Shown piece by piece: positions 1 through 11,604 of a stretch of 64,000 bases of DNA. How positions within the stretch are numbered: the stretch's first letter is position 1; the number at the start of each line of letters is the position of its first letter. Position numbers and translations under genes: made by a program. Under the pieces are notes generated by a model. That model ran no database searches, was not told where the DNA came from, and saw only the letters and a program-made list of their open reading frames with translations. Origin of the DNA: Kappaphycus alvarezii (taxonomy: Eukaryota > Rhodophyta > Florideophyceae > Gigartinales > Solieriaceae); the NCBI GenBank assembly GCA_002205965.3, contig NADL03000005.1, positions 248,001 through 312,000 of the forward strand, in the 5' to 3' direction.

Positions 1-59
1 GCTAAGTGGCCGATATGGCAGCACAACATAAATAGACGCGAGGCGGGTGTAACCTGCAC

Positions 60-320
60 GCAACGGGTACCAGAGTCATTTTAGGAGACAATGTCAAGGC
101 GGGTGCGGTGCGCGAAGAGGATTGGAAGGAAGAGGTGCGGAGAGAGACTTTCAGAGCGAAGGACAGTAAGGTGCCGGCGATGTGCGCGGGGAGCCTATTG
201 GTGGTTAGGGGTATGGGGCCAATGCAGAGAGGAAGGCCCACTGGTCCAGGGGGAAGAGGTCGGTATCTTTGCTGGAGAACGTGGGATGCCGAGGAGTGGG
301 CAATGGAGGAGGCATGGTGA
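60..320 (+). CDS. Unrecognised short reading frame
   Basis: A frame without ATG near its start reads from a stop at about base 32 to a stop at 318-320. It holds a charged stretch (REEDWKEEVRRE) and then a Gly/Arg/Trp-rich end. I recognise no family. The region is G-rich and the frame could be chance or the edge of a repeat that begins outside the window. Nothing coding is visible from 321 to 533. Confidence 0.2.
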   Translation, partial: ATGTRVILGDNVKAGAVREEDWKEEVRRETFRAKDSKVPAMCAGSLLVVRGMGPMQRGRPTGPGGRGRYLCWRTWDAEEWAMEEAW

Positions 321-533
321 TTGAGAGTGCTTGAGGTGGAACGCGGAGCTGATGGCAGATAATATTTTAAGCGGGTGTGCTGGGAACAATTACTCGCCTT
401 GTGGTGTTACCAATAACATTTGAAAGCGAGTAAGCAAACTGGATGATCAATGGCACTCTCCATTGACACAAAATAAAATCACTTACATTCATCCATAATT
501 CAGTTCAACCTCGATTGCCCCTCATATACAGCA

Positions 534-786
534 TGACTCATCCTCGCACACGCCAGCGCTCACACATATTTTGGCAACATCATATGAACCCTCATCTGTA
601 TAACTCGTCGGCTCCCCGTAGAGACTAAAGCCTGCAACTCACCTCCCAAGTACACATTTGGAGTCCATTACAGTTTCAGATGTTCCGTACTGTGCAGGTA
701 CAGCGATACAGGCAATTGGCAAAATTTTCAATTGCTGAAATCAGCAGTGGCATTCGATCCATTTTTGACCGCCCCTCTGCATATCA
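534..786. repeat. 255-bp direct repeat, copy 1 (candidate LTR)
   Basis: This segment is almost identical to 6300-6553. It starts TGACTC and ends ATATCA, so it has TG...CA ends as LTRs do. A few substitutions and one extra C separate the copies. No clear target duplication flanks the pair, and I see no convincing primer-binding site or polypurine tract beside them. They may be LTRs of an old element or an independent dispersed repeat. Confidence 0.6.
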
Positions 787-1335
787 ACATTTGACGGCGG
801 CCATTAAATGGCTGCGTGGTTATTCGTGGACGAAACTTTTGCCGTGCTCATTGCAAAGGCTTCTAAATAAAGGAGAATACGAGCATATCGCAAACATGGC
901 GCGTGGCGTCAAAGCTTCAGGTCCCCTAGACAACTTGAAACACCAGCGAGACGGCGAAAGCACTGCTAAACTAAACTTCTGATTTGGCGCTCTGCCACTT
1001 CGAATTATGACAAACATCAGGGTCGATGTAAGTAGTCCCGCGTTTCATGAAATTCGAGGGTTTGCGGTAGGCAGTACATGGGTCGCATGGGACTCCCCCG
1101 TGCAAAAAATGTTTGCAGTTCGGCGCGTTCGTAAAACAGGCTGAATGCGTTTCGCCAAATTAATGCCCAATAAATAAGCCGATCGAAGGCTACTATGAGG
1201 TCGTGGTCTTGGTCTTGGGATGAACGCTTACTTGGCCAAAGTTCCCGGCAAGAGGTAGATGTGGGCCGTTGCGTTTTGAGGCATGAGAAATGGATATAGG
1301 ATGTGGATGAAGAATGACCACGGATTGGTACAGGG

Positions 1336-1833
1336 GTGTTCAATTCCAAGAGAAAACTCCTAACGTCGCTTATTATAGACCGGATATATCTTCCAAGAGT
1401 AAAACACCCAAACCTTATTGGAGGTGCTTGCCACAACCAGTACATCGGCTCCAAGGTTTCCGGGCCGAGGGAAAACGGCCTCTTCGAGTTTTCATACTCG
1501 AAATGCCCAAAATGCGCAGTCAACACGGCACCAAAGCAGTACACGCCACTGGACAACACACAACTCCGCAGCCTCGTGCCAACTACAGTACCCTCCCCGG
1601 TACCTGTTTCAGACAAGCCAGCCCCGCCAGCACCAAATAGGGTTTCCGCAGACCGCATTACCACCAACATTTCTAGCGCTGAGGCACCTCTGACAACTGC
1701 GACGAACACCAAGTCTACTTCTCGACCCACACCGGACAATGCGCGTCAGGGGCCTGCTGCTCCAAACCCTCAAGCAACCACGCGCAACCGTTGCCCCGAG
1801 CTGATCAGGTTTTCACAACCCCCATACCGGTGA
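1336..1833 (+). CDS. Unrecognised Pro/Thr/Ser-rich ORF
   Basis: Open for 165 codons. The N-terminal third has one CxxC (SKCPKCAV); the rest is low-complexity Pro/Thr/Ser/Ala. A dispersed motif shared with 12.24, 12.64 and 39.74 kb begins inside it at 1381. The composition resembles the N-terminal low-complexity part of the LINE ORF at 16.6 kb, but no alignment is claimed. It lies where the copia-like element lacks its RT, so it may belong to an insertion there. The opposite strand is also open (1017-1739), so neither frame is certain. Confidence 0.25.
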   Translation: MFNSKRKLLTSLIIDRIYLPRVKHPNLIGGACHNQYIGSKVSGPRENGLFEFSYSKCPKCAVNTAPKQYTPLDNTQLRSLVPTTVPSPVPVSDKPAPPAPNRVSADRITTNISSAEAPLTTATNTKSTSRPTPDNARQGPAAPNPQATTRNRCPELIRFSQPPYR

Positions 1834-1965
1834 TTTGTCATATCCCGACACGGTTCCGGCCTGCCCTCAGTGAACTTCTCTCAAAAGCTCTACAAGAAGC
1901 TGCACATGCGTGTGACGCGGGACAGGACGGCGCGTCGGACGCACTAAGCAAAGTCTTCCTCTTCC

Positions 1966-2560
1966 CTATGGGAAACCAATATATGTCGAAACCCAGATCC
2001 GCATAAAAGCATTCCACGTATCCAACGTGGACTCACTGCCCAGGCTGAACTTTGTGTCCTTATCCACAACATGCAGAACAGTGTTCCTCTCTAGCTTCAT
2101 CAAGTCCAAGGACACAGTTCGGTTAAACACACATTCACCATGGGGTAGTGACACTCGGAACCGATGCGGTCCGTCTGCTTCACAAACCTCACACGTTGCA
2201 GAGATGCTCTCGAGGTCAGTCAAAAACTCCGGTGACACAGAGTCGGGTCTGCCCTGCGCATCATGGAGTACAGTTTACCTGGATGCGGGTTATGAAATGC
2301 CTGTGTACCTATCTCAGTTCCGCAGAGGTGAAAAATACGTTCACTGCCCACTCAGTATAGGCATGTCCACGCTTACGCACCAAAGGAGCGTCCATCCATC
2401 GGTCTTTGCTCGTACGAAGTCGTCAGCGAAATCAAGGACGAGACGGGCTTGTGTTAACAAGTCGAGGCCAAGGAGTAGCGGTAAATCGATATCAACAACG
2501 TGCGCAATAAACGAAAGGAAGAAGTTTTCAGAAACCGGGATTCTGACATTAATCCTGCCG
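1966..2560 (-). pseudogene. Retropepsin tail and integrase core of copia-like element 1
   Basis: The upstream piece reads VDIDLPLLLGLDLLT followed by LVLDF, typical of the C-terminal half of an LTR-element aspartic protease. Downstream, CEVCEADGPHRFRV marks the CxxC end of the integrase HHCC zinc finger. Then come SLDLMKLE and LHVVDKDTKFS, which match the start of the DDE core. Several frame breaks separate the pieces and the DDE core stops short, so no functional product is possible. Confidence 0.6.
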
Positions 2561-2816
2561 ATTCCCTATATCTCGTCTCACCGAACGTGAAAGTTAATTT
2601 ACTTCCTTTCACCACCTCCGGTAGCAATTTATTCAGTAGCCTGCAGTATGCTTCAGCCTATCGAGTACCGATAACCGTCTTCTGTGCTCCAGAGTCTACG
2701 CATCCTCACCCAAAATCCTCAGCGGTATGTGCCTCCCATGTCGTTTCCATAACGAAGATCTCATTGGGATCCGAATCGATGTCTGGGTGTACTTCGGGGA
2801 GGCCGGTAGGAGGTGT

Positions 2817-4282
2817 CTAAGGTGGGCCAGAGTCTTCGGATTCGACCTCATCCTGCAGTATCGCTTGAAAAATTCCGACGTCGTCTGTGTCACCTCTTTC
2901 ATACCCGGAATCAGGGTTGTGGTCGAGTTGTTCGCAGAGCTCTGCTAGAACAACGTGCACGGTATACTTCGCGGACTCTTTCTTTTTATAGTTTTCCAGT
3001 TTCTTTGCTGCGGCCTTTGCTGCGTTCAAAAGTTTGCCGCAGTCCTTAAGCAAGTGGTTCAGGTCCCTACAGTTGAAGCAGCCAGTTACATCGAGGGCTT
3101 CACTTTCGAGGCTTCAAGCCCTTTCGTCGCTGGCGCACTTGCTTGGGGTTAAAGCGATAGCGTCCTTGTCCCGCAAAGTTGATTCCAATGTGTTCATCAA
3201 CTTGCGGCATCCTACGCCCAAGCGCATTATCGCGAGAAATCGCCAGCTTGGCCTCCTTTTCCAACTGGATTGCGGCCTCGAGCTCACTATACAGCATCTG
3301 AAACGATAGATTGTGAGTCGCGACGCGGCTCAAGGGCTCACGGGACCAGTGTACCCTACGGTGGCATTACTAGGGAACTCTATTTTATGGGAGTCACCCC
3401 GATGAGACTGCGGTACTTGAGAGTTTGGTTATAAGCTTATAAACATTTACCAGTGCGGACGATACTTCAAGGCCACTCTTAACAAAGTCAGACACCCTAA
3501 GATTATTGAGGTAGTTCTTGACTCGCGTCTGCCGTACAGGTGAGTTGTACTCCTGATTTATCATTTCAACAGCCTGCTGAAATGTCTGAGCGTATGTCTC
3601 GACTTGAGCAGGGTAGAACCGCTTTGCGTCCTTCGACAACAGTTTGTGCAGGTACTGCGGTTTCTGTTGCGGTTTCAGTCCATAGTCCTTTTCCACTTGG
3701 GAATACTCATCAAAGTAGTCGATCCAGCACTCGCTGAGATCACCTGCGAACTTTTTGTCAAGAATCCTTGAGTCTCATAGCAATATCATAAGTAAGTCTG
3801 CTACCACTACTGTACTCAGAAGTGTTTGCCGTCCCTTGTGACCCGGCCGGCACTGAAACAGACGCTGTCGTACTGTGTAGTTCACTTCTCACGCGTCTCC
3901 CCTGCAACAATCAGTTGTGCCATTTGAACTGCTGCATCACGGTCACCGCTGTCGTCGTAGATCCCAGAAGCTAGCGTCATGAATACATGTCGTGAGGAAT
4001 TTTGCTGCAAGCCAGCACCACGAGCGTTGAGAAAATTGCGAAAGTCGACCCAGACGGACGAGAGATCACAAATTTCCTTGGCAAACAAGCTTGCGGGGGG
4101 AATATTTCGGCGACCATTTCTTTGAGCTGCTGCCCGCTGAGGGAAGGGTCGAGTGTCCGAATAGATATTATGAACCCCTTTTGCGTGCTGGTCAAGGAGC
4201 CAAGTTCCTTATTAGTGATCAGCAGCATAAATGGAGTGGAATCATCGCCACCACTGTTTCCTGCCTGGCCACTGCTTATCAT
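2817..4282 (-). pseudogene. gag region of copia-like element 1
   Basis: Pieces in at least three frames. The first (4282-3977) contains STQKGFIISIRTLDPSLS, and a frame break continues it at 4088-3882 (FAKEICDLSSVWVDFRNFL). Next is 3696-3394 with YAQTFQQAVEMINQEYNS and RQTRVKNYLNNLR, then 3333-3100 with THNLSFQMLYSELEAAIQLE. The last contains a CX2CX4HX4C zinc knuckle (CFNCRDLNHLLKDC, about 3030-3080) and a Lys-rich, then acidic tail to 2817. The knuckle is the nucleic-acid-binding module of LTR-element Gag. The helical repeats upstream are consistent with a capsid region but I infer this from context. Confidence 0.6.
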
Positions 4283-4385
4283 GTTTTGGCGTTATTGTCC
4301 AAACACAAGAGTACTTCTGTCCCTATATGATCCTGTCCCAAAGACTGTCCCTGTTTGTCCGAACTTTCTTCGATCTTGATCTTGA

Positions 4386-4530
4386 TTCTGGAAGGTAGGA
4401 GGATACTCCGACCCTGGGCGGCCAGTCCCCTACTGGCGGAGGGATCAGGGTACTCGACCCTTGGCGACCAGTCCCCTACTGGTAGAGGGTTCGGGTATTG
4501 ACCCTTGGCACGGAGTCGCCCCCACTCCGG
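4386..4530. repeat. Imperfect tandem repeat with hairpin units
   Basis: About three units of roughly 50-60 bp. Each contains CGACCCTTGGC-like sequence and an internal inverted repeat CCAGTCCCCTACTGG, the third unit being degenerate (GGAGTCGCCCCCACTCC). It lies upstream of the gag of element 1 on the minus strand. A structured 5' leader of that element is possible. Confidence 0.5.
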
Positions 4531-6299
4531 AGAGGGAGCCTTTTTCTGCAGTATATCCTCGAACAGGCCCAGTGCGAGGTGGTTGTCACTCCGTTATCCC
4601 TCGGAGCTGCCAAAGATAACCGTACCCGGTCCTTACCATATAGGAGATCTACCGCGACTTCCCCAGCAAACCACAGCAACCAGGCCAAACTAATGACAAC
4701 CTACTAGTTCCCGGGCAACCAACCATAACCACAGAACTCTGCGGTTACGCTCACGCAAATTGCGCAGGCAGTTGAAGTACTCGATAAAGCGGTAAGCCAC
4801 CCCGGTCCTCACGCAATATGCCGAAAGAGTACAGCGATTAGTCGGGAGAGCTCTAGTCTTGATAAGGTGCGGTCCCCTTTCTTGATGTGAAAGTACGCAA
4901 GCGAGCGGGGGTTTAGTCGTAAGGACCACTTCCCCTGGGATGTCCCCCTTGCCTGGGCAATTGACAAAACCACAGGCGGGCAGCTCACAGGATGTACCGC
5001 CGAGAGGGAGTCCCTGAATAACTGTTTCACTTTGGTGCGAAGGGCGTTAAAAGCTGCAACCCACCGCGATACACCAAACCGCGCGCAGTCGTTGACCACT
5101 GCCCTATTTCCAAAAACCGAGCAACCCCACGCAAGACCAGGATTTCAGCGAGCTTCGCAGATCTCTGCCAGCTACCAGCCGCGCGCGACCCCCAATGTCC
5201 TCTCCAATGTATAACTTGTATCCCAAGTGTATCCTTGTAGCCAGAGTCTGGAGACGTTCCACAATCGGTTGGACTAGAGCGATACAAAATTTTTAAGTCT
5301 CGTCTTAAGACCGATAAAGGCACGCAGCCACAGAGCCAAAACAAGCGATTGCGACAAACGCTCTCTGTGTCCTTGCGTCGCTCCGAATTTCCTCAAAATG
5401 CCTACCTTAGAGTGCCAAGAATAAAACCGCGAGTGCCAAAAATGCCAGCGCTGTTTTATATTAAACGACAAGCGAGAAAGGAGCCAGTATAGTATTAAAC
5501 GACACTGTCAATGCAAAGAAGGGTATACGTATAGAACGTTACGACACAGCCTGGAGAAATAAACACAGCACAGGCGGTTGGCGCTAGCGCACAGACGATG
5601 TGCGAACAGCACAGGCGATGATCGGCAAAGCACACTTGATCGGCGGCACGGCAGGTGATCGGCACGGCAGGTGCTGATAAACAAAGCACAGTTGTTACAA
5701 CACGTTGGGATGGTGGCACAAAAAGTGGCGCGGTAAAATTGCGGGCTTGAGGAAGGTGAGGGAGCAATGGGAGATTGTTTGGTAATGGGGAAAGGTAAAA
5801 GGGAAAGTGATGTGATGTAGGATGGGGAAAAGAAGAAAAGGTGGTATGGGAGAGCGGAACTGAGGTGGTTGGCGGGGAAGGTTTTTGGCGATCTTGCAAC
5901 TGAGCAACATAAGGAGCAACGTTAGTAGCAAAGTGACTAATTAGTGTTGTTGCCTTGTCTCCTCCACAACGCTAGGTCTTCGGCCGGCCTAGCTTCTCGC
6001 GCGATCGCTCGGATTCCGTCGGCGGAACGAGCGCTGCGAGACGTGTCGTGAACGAGACAAAAACAAGAAGCTTGCCGGGAGGAACATTGGAACTCCACCC
6101 GTAGCAGCACGCTTTTATTTTGAACGACGCCGCACGTTTCAGATATCACCTATTAGAAAATATCAGTAAAACTATTGCCTCCAAGCTACCAACTACAGTG
6201 ATCCTTCAGTGGCGTCGCTTCAGTGGCTCACTGGATAATCACAATAAAAGTCGTATGCAGCGTTGACCATCGTTAAGTCGCGCTCCGCCGCATACGGTA
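4531..6299. other. No recognised gene
   Basis: Short open frames exist on both strands but none carries a domain I recognise. 5550-5700 has short repeats of GGCGATGATCGGC-like words; 5700-5880 is purine-rich on the plus strand. In context this would be the leader side of element 1. Confidence 0.4.
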
Positions 6300-6553
6300 T
6301 GACTCATCCTCGCACACGCTAGCGCTCACACATATTTTGGCAACATCATATGAACCCTCATCTGTGTAACTCGTCGGCTCCCCGTAGAGACTAAAGCCTG
6401 CAACTCACCTCCCCAAGTACACATTTGGAGTCCATTACAGTTTCAGATGTTCCGTACTGTGCAGGTACAGCGATACAGGCAATTGGCAAAATTTTCAATT
6501 GCTGAAATCAGCAGTGGCATTCGATCCATTTTTGACCGCCCCTCTGCATATCA
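6300..6553. repeat. 255-bp direct repeat, copy 2 (candidate LTR)
   Basis: Near-identical to 534-786 and in the same orientation; homology stops at about 6555 (…CATATCAAC). The flanks differ from those of copy 1. If both are LTRs, this would be the 5' LTR of minus-strand element 1. Confidence 0.6.
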
Positions 6554-6555
6554 AC

Positions 6556-7318
6556 TAGTGATGTCCAGTACAGTACAGTAGTGTTGCAGTATACTCCAAT
6601 ACTGCATCCACGGAACCAAATAACAGGGACACACAGTTCCGGCAGGTAACGTCTCAGCGTTACCACCAACGCTCTGACTCTGGCGTTAGCCTTACAGAGC
6701 ACAGTCACTGCTCTCAAACAGCAAACAAACAGCTTGCTCCCACGATAACCTAGTCGTGGACGGAAACACTTTACTCTCAAGATGCCTATCCCTTTTCTTC
6801 TCACTGTGAGTGTCTACATTGTCCTACTTATAAAAGAGCATTCGTTCTCATACGCCGTCTGTGCATGCAACTTTGGCGCCCCTTTGGGAACTCAGAATTG
6901 TATTTGTCAGCCATCCTTGGCTTACGACGTCAAACTTCATAAATTCGATCCGCGTCCACACAGTACGGTCGGCAATCTAGTGCAATGACAGTCAGCATTG
7001 TTACACGTTGCCACATAGACTACGTTCTGCCACACTCTTGCCTTACAGCTTCTTCGGTCTGTTGGTCTGTTTCGTCTGTTAATTTCATGAGATGCACCAA
7101 ATTTAACTTCTGAAGTTCAGCAGCTTGAGTCTTGCGAATTTTGTCACTCCCTTTGTTTGCATCATCCTCCTCGTTGTCTCCGTCCCTTACCCTAACCTCG
7201 ACCGTTCCCTGCTAAGTTTCTTCTGAAGCCGCTCTATTCCTTCTGTCATACAAGCTGACTACAGATGCTGGGAGATCAGATTCTGGCGTCCATGCCGCTG
7301 ACCGCCTTCCACTCAATT
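6556..7318. other. Non-coding stretch left of gypsy element 1
   Basis: It opens with a run of CAGTA repeats (6566-6580) and contains TTATAAAAG at 6828-6836, a good TATA-like sequence. It may include the 3' LTR of the minus-strand gypsy element that follows. No matching copy was found on the other side of that element, so this is not proven. Confidence 0.3.
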
Positions 7319-8400
7319 TCACTTTGAATGAAGCCGCAATTCTCCGCTGGATAGGTCTCTTACCATCCTTGTACCTGATATTCTGTGCGCCGTACGGAGG
7401 CTATCCTGGAAAACCCAATCTCGCGGCCACCCTGTCTCTACTGCACCATTTGGCATGCGCTGCAATCTGTTAACATGTGAACGCACGATCTTACAACCAA
7501 CCTCAGACTCCAAAATGCACTCAACCCTTCCTAGTTTCTCCTTTACACGATAAGTCCAAGCCACGGTTTGATGATCTTCTTTCCTTCCTTGCTGTTAAGC
7601 TCCACCGACCATAACAGCACACGATCACCTCCTTGTACTCTCCGGGTTGACATTTCGATCATACTGCCTCTTCGCCCCGCTGGCGCGAAAGTTTCCCTTT
7701 AGACAATAATTGCTTGTGTAGTGCATCCAAACTCTTGGACAGATCTTCCGGTTCCTCTTCAAAACAGGACCTATCAACCTCACCCCAAGCCTCGAATGAT
7801 TCGACACCAAACATGGCTTTGAAAGGTGTTATCCCAGTCGCATACAAATTCCAGTGTTGTACCTCAGGCATGCTAACGCTATATGCTGGTCCAGTCCTTT
7901 CACCTGTCGCCACAAAACTAGCAAGGTCACGTGCAAGAGTACGATTCCACCTTTCAATTGTTCCATTAGCTTGCGGTGAAGCGGGAAAATCTGGATCCTA
8001 CCGATGCCTAGTATATCCGTAAGTTGTTCAGAACACCACCAATAAGGTTAGGACCCCCGTCAGATCTTAAGTACTCCATGGGACCAAACACCGATACCAA
8101 TTCATCTATCAGGACCGTCGCGATCGTTTCCGCTTTCTCGTCAGGTATCGCCTTGGCCCGTGCGTATCTTGTGAAATCTATCATTGCCAACACCTTAATT
8201 TTCCACTACTCGTTCTTGGTGTGATGGTTTGAACGTCAAAATCCACTTGCTCAAACCTTCGACGCGGTGGGTTATCTCCATCGGCGCTTGTTTCCCAGGC
8301 CGTCTATCTTATGCTATTCTTCACATACTCTGCAGCTTCTCGTGACATCCCTTTCCACCAGAAACGTGTAATAAACTCCCTAGCGTTCGTTGTAACCTAT
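7319..8400 (-). pseudogene. Integrase region of gypsy element 1
   Basis: The DDE core is recognisable from MIDFTRYARA (8190) and LRSDGGPNLIGG, which hold the first two catalytic Asp positions. Then comes SFVATGERTGPAYSVSMPEV with a Glu-containing helix, and the typical HWNLYATGITPFKAMFG segment (about 7850). The C-terminal piece 7564-7319 contains RVKEKLGRVECILESEV and VRSHVNRL, as in the C-terminal DNA-binding region of gypsy integrases. At least four frame changes occur. I see no clear chromodomain. Confidence 0.7.
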
Positions 8401-8573
8401 TGCCCGCTTAATCGTGCCCCATGACGAACGCTAACACTTCACTCACTAAGGCCTTAGGAACTACAATTGGCAGCTCGTCTCTGTGTAAGCTGCGAAGTAT
8501 TCCTAAATCATCTACGAATCGGTTTCTGTTTCGCATATTCTTCGAGATTTCCGAACTCTCTTCCTGTGAGCCT

Positions 8574-9875
8574 TCATTTCCAATTCAGAGGTCCAGATCC
8601 CATGCTGCTAATACGGCCTACCATAGACGTAGCATTCTCAACAATAGCAGCTACCCCTTCCGCTTCGAGTTCTTCACTTAGCTCTTCCAGCCTTTCCTTG
8701 CTGATCTCTCCGTAACAACGTTGGCAAAGCGGCTTTGGCACCGCATCTCGGCTGAGTGCGTCAGGCACAACGAGCTCAGGTCCACTCCTGTGTTCTATCC
8801 TGAAGTCGTAATCCTGTATTTCAACAACCCACCGGGCTAACTTATCCCGTGGATCCTTCAAGCTTAACAACCATTTCAACGAGAGGTGGTCAGTGACTAC
8901 GCAAATTCTTCTCCATGCAAGTACCGTCTCCATTTGAGAAGGGCATGAACTACGCCAAGCACTCCCTTTCAGTTGGTGCGTAGTTACGCTCCGATTTGCG
9001 CAACAAGCGGCTGGTGAAGCTGACAGGCTGCCACTTATTTCCACATTCTGTTGCAGCAATACACCACCAAGACCGTATGCACTCGCGTCTGTCATTACAC
9101 GCTTTGGTGCCCCTCGGAGAGGTGGCGACAGAATCTCTGGGTTACTGAGAGCCTCCTTCAACTCGCTCCAGGCACGCCGCTGCTGACCTCCCCACCTTTC
9201 CTTCCAATCTGGATCACTACCTCTGCCCATGTCTTCTCTTTTTCGAAAAACCGGTACCTTTGAGCACCCGATAGAGTGGCTCCGCTGTCTCTGCGAAGTA
9301 GTCGACGAAATCGGAGAAATAGTTCGCCAAACCCAGAAACCGCATAAGCTCATCACCAGATCCGGCTCTACAAGTGCCCGTATCGCCTCTACGTGTTTCT
9401 CTGAGGGGCGAAGTCCCCTTTCATCGACAACATGTCCTAATATTTCAGCCTTTCGGACTCCAAATTCACACTTTGAGAGCTTAAGACGGACCCCTGCATC
9501 GTACAACAAATCCAGTATTTCTGCCAATGACCGCAAGTGCTCGTCCTCAGTGAGCGTTCCCACACTGGAATCATCCATGAAAGCGAGTACATCCCTCCTT
9601 TCCTATCTCCGAGGATGGCATTGACGATTCTTTGAAACGTTCCTGGGGATTTTTCAGCCCTTGGGCAGTCGTATACTGTAATAGACCAACACTGTCCGTA
9701 TTGCAGTGTATTTCTTCGAATCCTCTCGGAGTTCGACCTGATAGAACCCATCCTTCAAATCGAAGACTGAAAACACTTTCTTCGTTGCGAGCCAATCTAT
9801 TGTATCTCTCACGCTTTCCATTGGATACGAATCTGTGACGGTGAGGTCATTCAAACGGCGAAAATCAGACGTCAC
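8574..9875 (-). pseudogene. Reverse transcriptase and RNase H of gypsy element 1
   Basis: RT motif A is VFDLKDGFYQVEL and the fingers lead-in is SDFRRLNDLTV (9875-9654). After a frame break the catalytic motif reads FMDD (plus-strand bases 9568-9581), where most relatives have YxDD. RNase H follows with VMTDASAYGLGGVL and VVTDHLSLKWLLSL and closes with VPDALSRD. The last gypsy RT-RNase H signatures are thus all present. Frameshifts around 9600 and 9250 prevent a full-length product. Confidence 0.85.
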
Positions 9876-10499
9876 TCTTATCCTCCGTCCTTTTTCCTAA
9901 AAAACATTATTGGCCCCCATGGTGACACCGCTGGTTCCAACACGCCAAGCTTCAGCAACTTTTCCATTGCCGCTCTTTCAATCCTTCTTCTTTTGGTGAC
10001 CGACGGCGTAAGGGTTCACAAACAGGCTTACATTCTCCTTCAGCAGGATCTCGTGCTGTACACCCTTAATGCATCCGAGTCCTTTGAAAATATCTCGTCT
10101 TTCCACAAAAGATTCCTCGGCAGTCTGCTTCGCTGTATCATCGGAAAAAGACCTCAAATCCATAGACTGTATCGAGGCATCAACATCTGCATCCTATATA
10201 TCGCTTTCACTGCTTCTGAGGAGCGGCAATCCTCTCCTTCCGGGCTTATCGGGCCCCGCACCCTAACACCATTATACAACACCGATCATTCATTCCTTTC
10301 CAGGTTCAAGCGTAGGCCTACTGACCTCCAGAACCGTCTTCCTATTAGCAGTTTGTCTGGTAATGTCTTCATGACTCTTACTTCCTCATCGAATGTCAGA
10401 CCCCAAAACACAAACTTCAATCTGCCTTCCCAACAACATCAATTCCCTTCCCATCAGCGCCACGAGCTGTGCCGCCCGTTTGAAGAAATACTCCTCCAT

Positions 10500-10560
10500 T
10501 GGAACAGAACCAGGTGCGATCTACCCAGATAGATACAGCACCTGTATCAATAGGAGCTAG
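10500..10560 (-). pseudogene. Retropepsin active-site remnant of gypsy element 1
   Basis: The minus strand reads PIDTGAVSIWVD; the DTGA triad corresponds to plus-strand bases 10537-10548. DTGA/DSGA is the catalytic loop of LTR-element aspartic proteases, and its place between the gag zinc knuckle and RT fits. The flanks are frameshifted. Confidence 0.6.
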
Positions 10561-10604
10561 GATTTCCTCACCGAAAACCGACAATCACAGCAACCTCACC
10601 TCGT

Positions 10605-11604
10605 CTACACCCTGTCGCTAGTGCGACTCGGACAAGCACATAATGCTTCCGGCTTGTCACCACCCGATGTGGTGGCATCAGTAATTAATTTTCCGGGGGC
10701 CTGCGGACCCCCTTGCCCTTCCCCGCCTTCTGGGCGTCTTCTTTCTTTTACCGCAAAACCTAGCAATGTGCCGAGCTTCTGGCAGTAATGGCATTTCACG
10801 TGGGCGAAGCGGTTGTCTCCTGCAGCATTCCGATACCCTGCACCTTCGTTCTTCTCTTCCTTCACCTCTCTTACGGGCTCCCTGGTTGATGATGGCTGGC
10901 CATGGAAAGTCTGGAAACGTGCTGACCACGGTGTCAAAATCACCAGTACCAAAACTGACTGATCTTTCAAGCTCGGAGGAAGTCCAGCTTTGAAGCGGTT
11001 CAGCAGAAAATCGTCGGTATGGGGTTGGCAGCATCAGGGATGCGGTACGCAGTCGGTCAGCATATGTTGCAACGGACTCACATTTATCATTCCACCGCAT
11101 TCCAACAAATTTATCCTGTAGCGCTGCACGGTACTCCATGTTACAAAACGTCTCTCTGGCTTACAACAAAGTTCGTGTGCAGTGCCATCAACGGACTGGC
11201 ATGCAACTTCTTCAATACCCGTAGCGCATCCCGATCAAGGCATACGGCATGAGTTTCCTTTCGTCCTGTTCTCGGATGGGGAAGTCTTTCAGTAACCTAT
11301 ACCACGTTCTACGGGCATCAAAGAGATCCATCTCCCACCTTTTTACAACGAGAACTCCAATGCCGCTTTGTAAATCTTGAAAGCGGTTTCAACTGGACAA
11401 CACTCTTTCCCCACGATGTCTCTCGAACTAATTCGACGACTTCACTCGGTCCTTGAACACCGCCACCGTCGTTAATAGTGTTCACTTCACTCGAAGCCGA
11501 CTGACTGACCTTTCCTGAAACTTTCAGGATGTTCCTGAAAACCTCATTCAGGTGCCTTATCGCAGACTCTACTTCATGAGTGGAACATTCACGTTCATTT
11601 TCCA
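10605..11604 (-). pseudogene. gag of gypsy element 1 with CCHC knuckle
   Basis: The N-terminal piece (11604-11318) is followed by MEYRAALQDKFVGMRWND (11139), which matches the retrotransposon-gag core shape (a short helix-rich block with W and Y). Near the C-terminus HVKCHYCQKLGHIARFC is split over two frames and forms a CX2CX4HX4C knuckle (about 10740-10800), preceded and followed by Lys/Arg/Glu-rich linker. At least three frame breaks. Confidence 0.65.

Larger units (their letters stand above)
534..6553 (-). mobile_element. Decayed copia-like retrotransposon (element 1)
   Basis: Between the two 255-bp repeats the minus strand carries, in order, gag pieces (4282 to 2817), a retropepsin tail (about 2560-2440) and integrase (about 2360-1966). 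Protease followed directly by integrase is the Ty1/copia order. No reverse transcriptase or RNase H is recognisable where they should lie (1966-790). That part instead holds unrelated Pro/Ser/Thr-rich sequence. The element is therefore internally deleted or replaced as well as frameshifted. Outer limits rest on the repeat pair only. Confidence 0.5.
7319..11604 (-). mobile_element. Ty3/gypsy retrotransposon (element 1)
   Basis: On the minus strand, gag (11604-10605), protease (around 10540), reverse transcriptase (9875-9000), RNase H (9000-8700) and integrase (8400-7319) occur in the Ty3/gypsy order. Every domain is broken by frameshifts or stops. No LTR pair was found: the right side runs straight into a LINE fragment at about 11.9 kb, so the 5' end is probably lost. 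Confidence 0.85.

Noticed and set aside
1017-1739. 240-codon minus-strand ORF
   Set aside because: No recognisable domain; it is opposite a Pro/Ser/Thr-rich plus frame with low stop density, and lacks the copia RT expected there.
4386-4530. CRISPR-like array
   Set aside because: Units are imperfect, there are no unique spacers of constant length, and the genome is eukaryotic.
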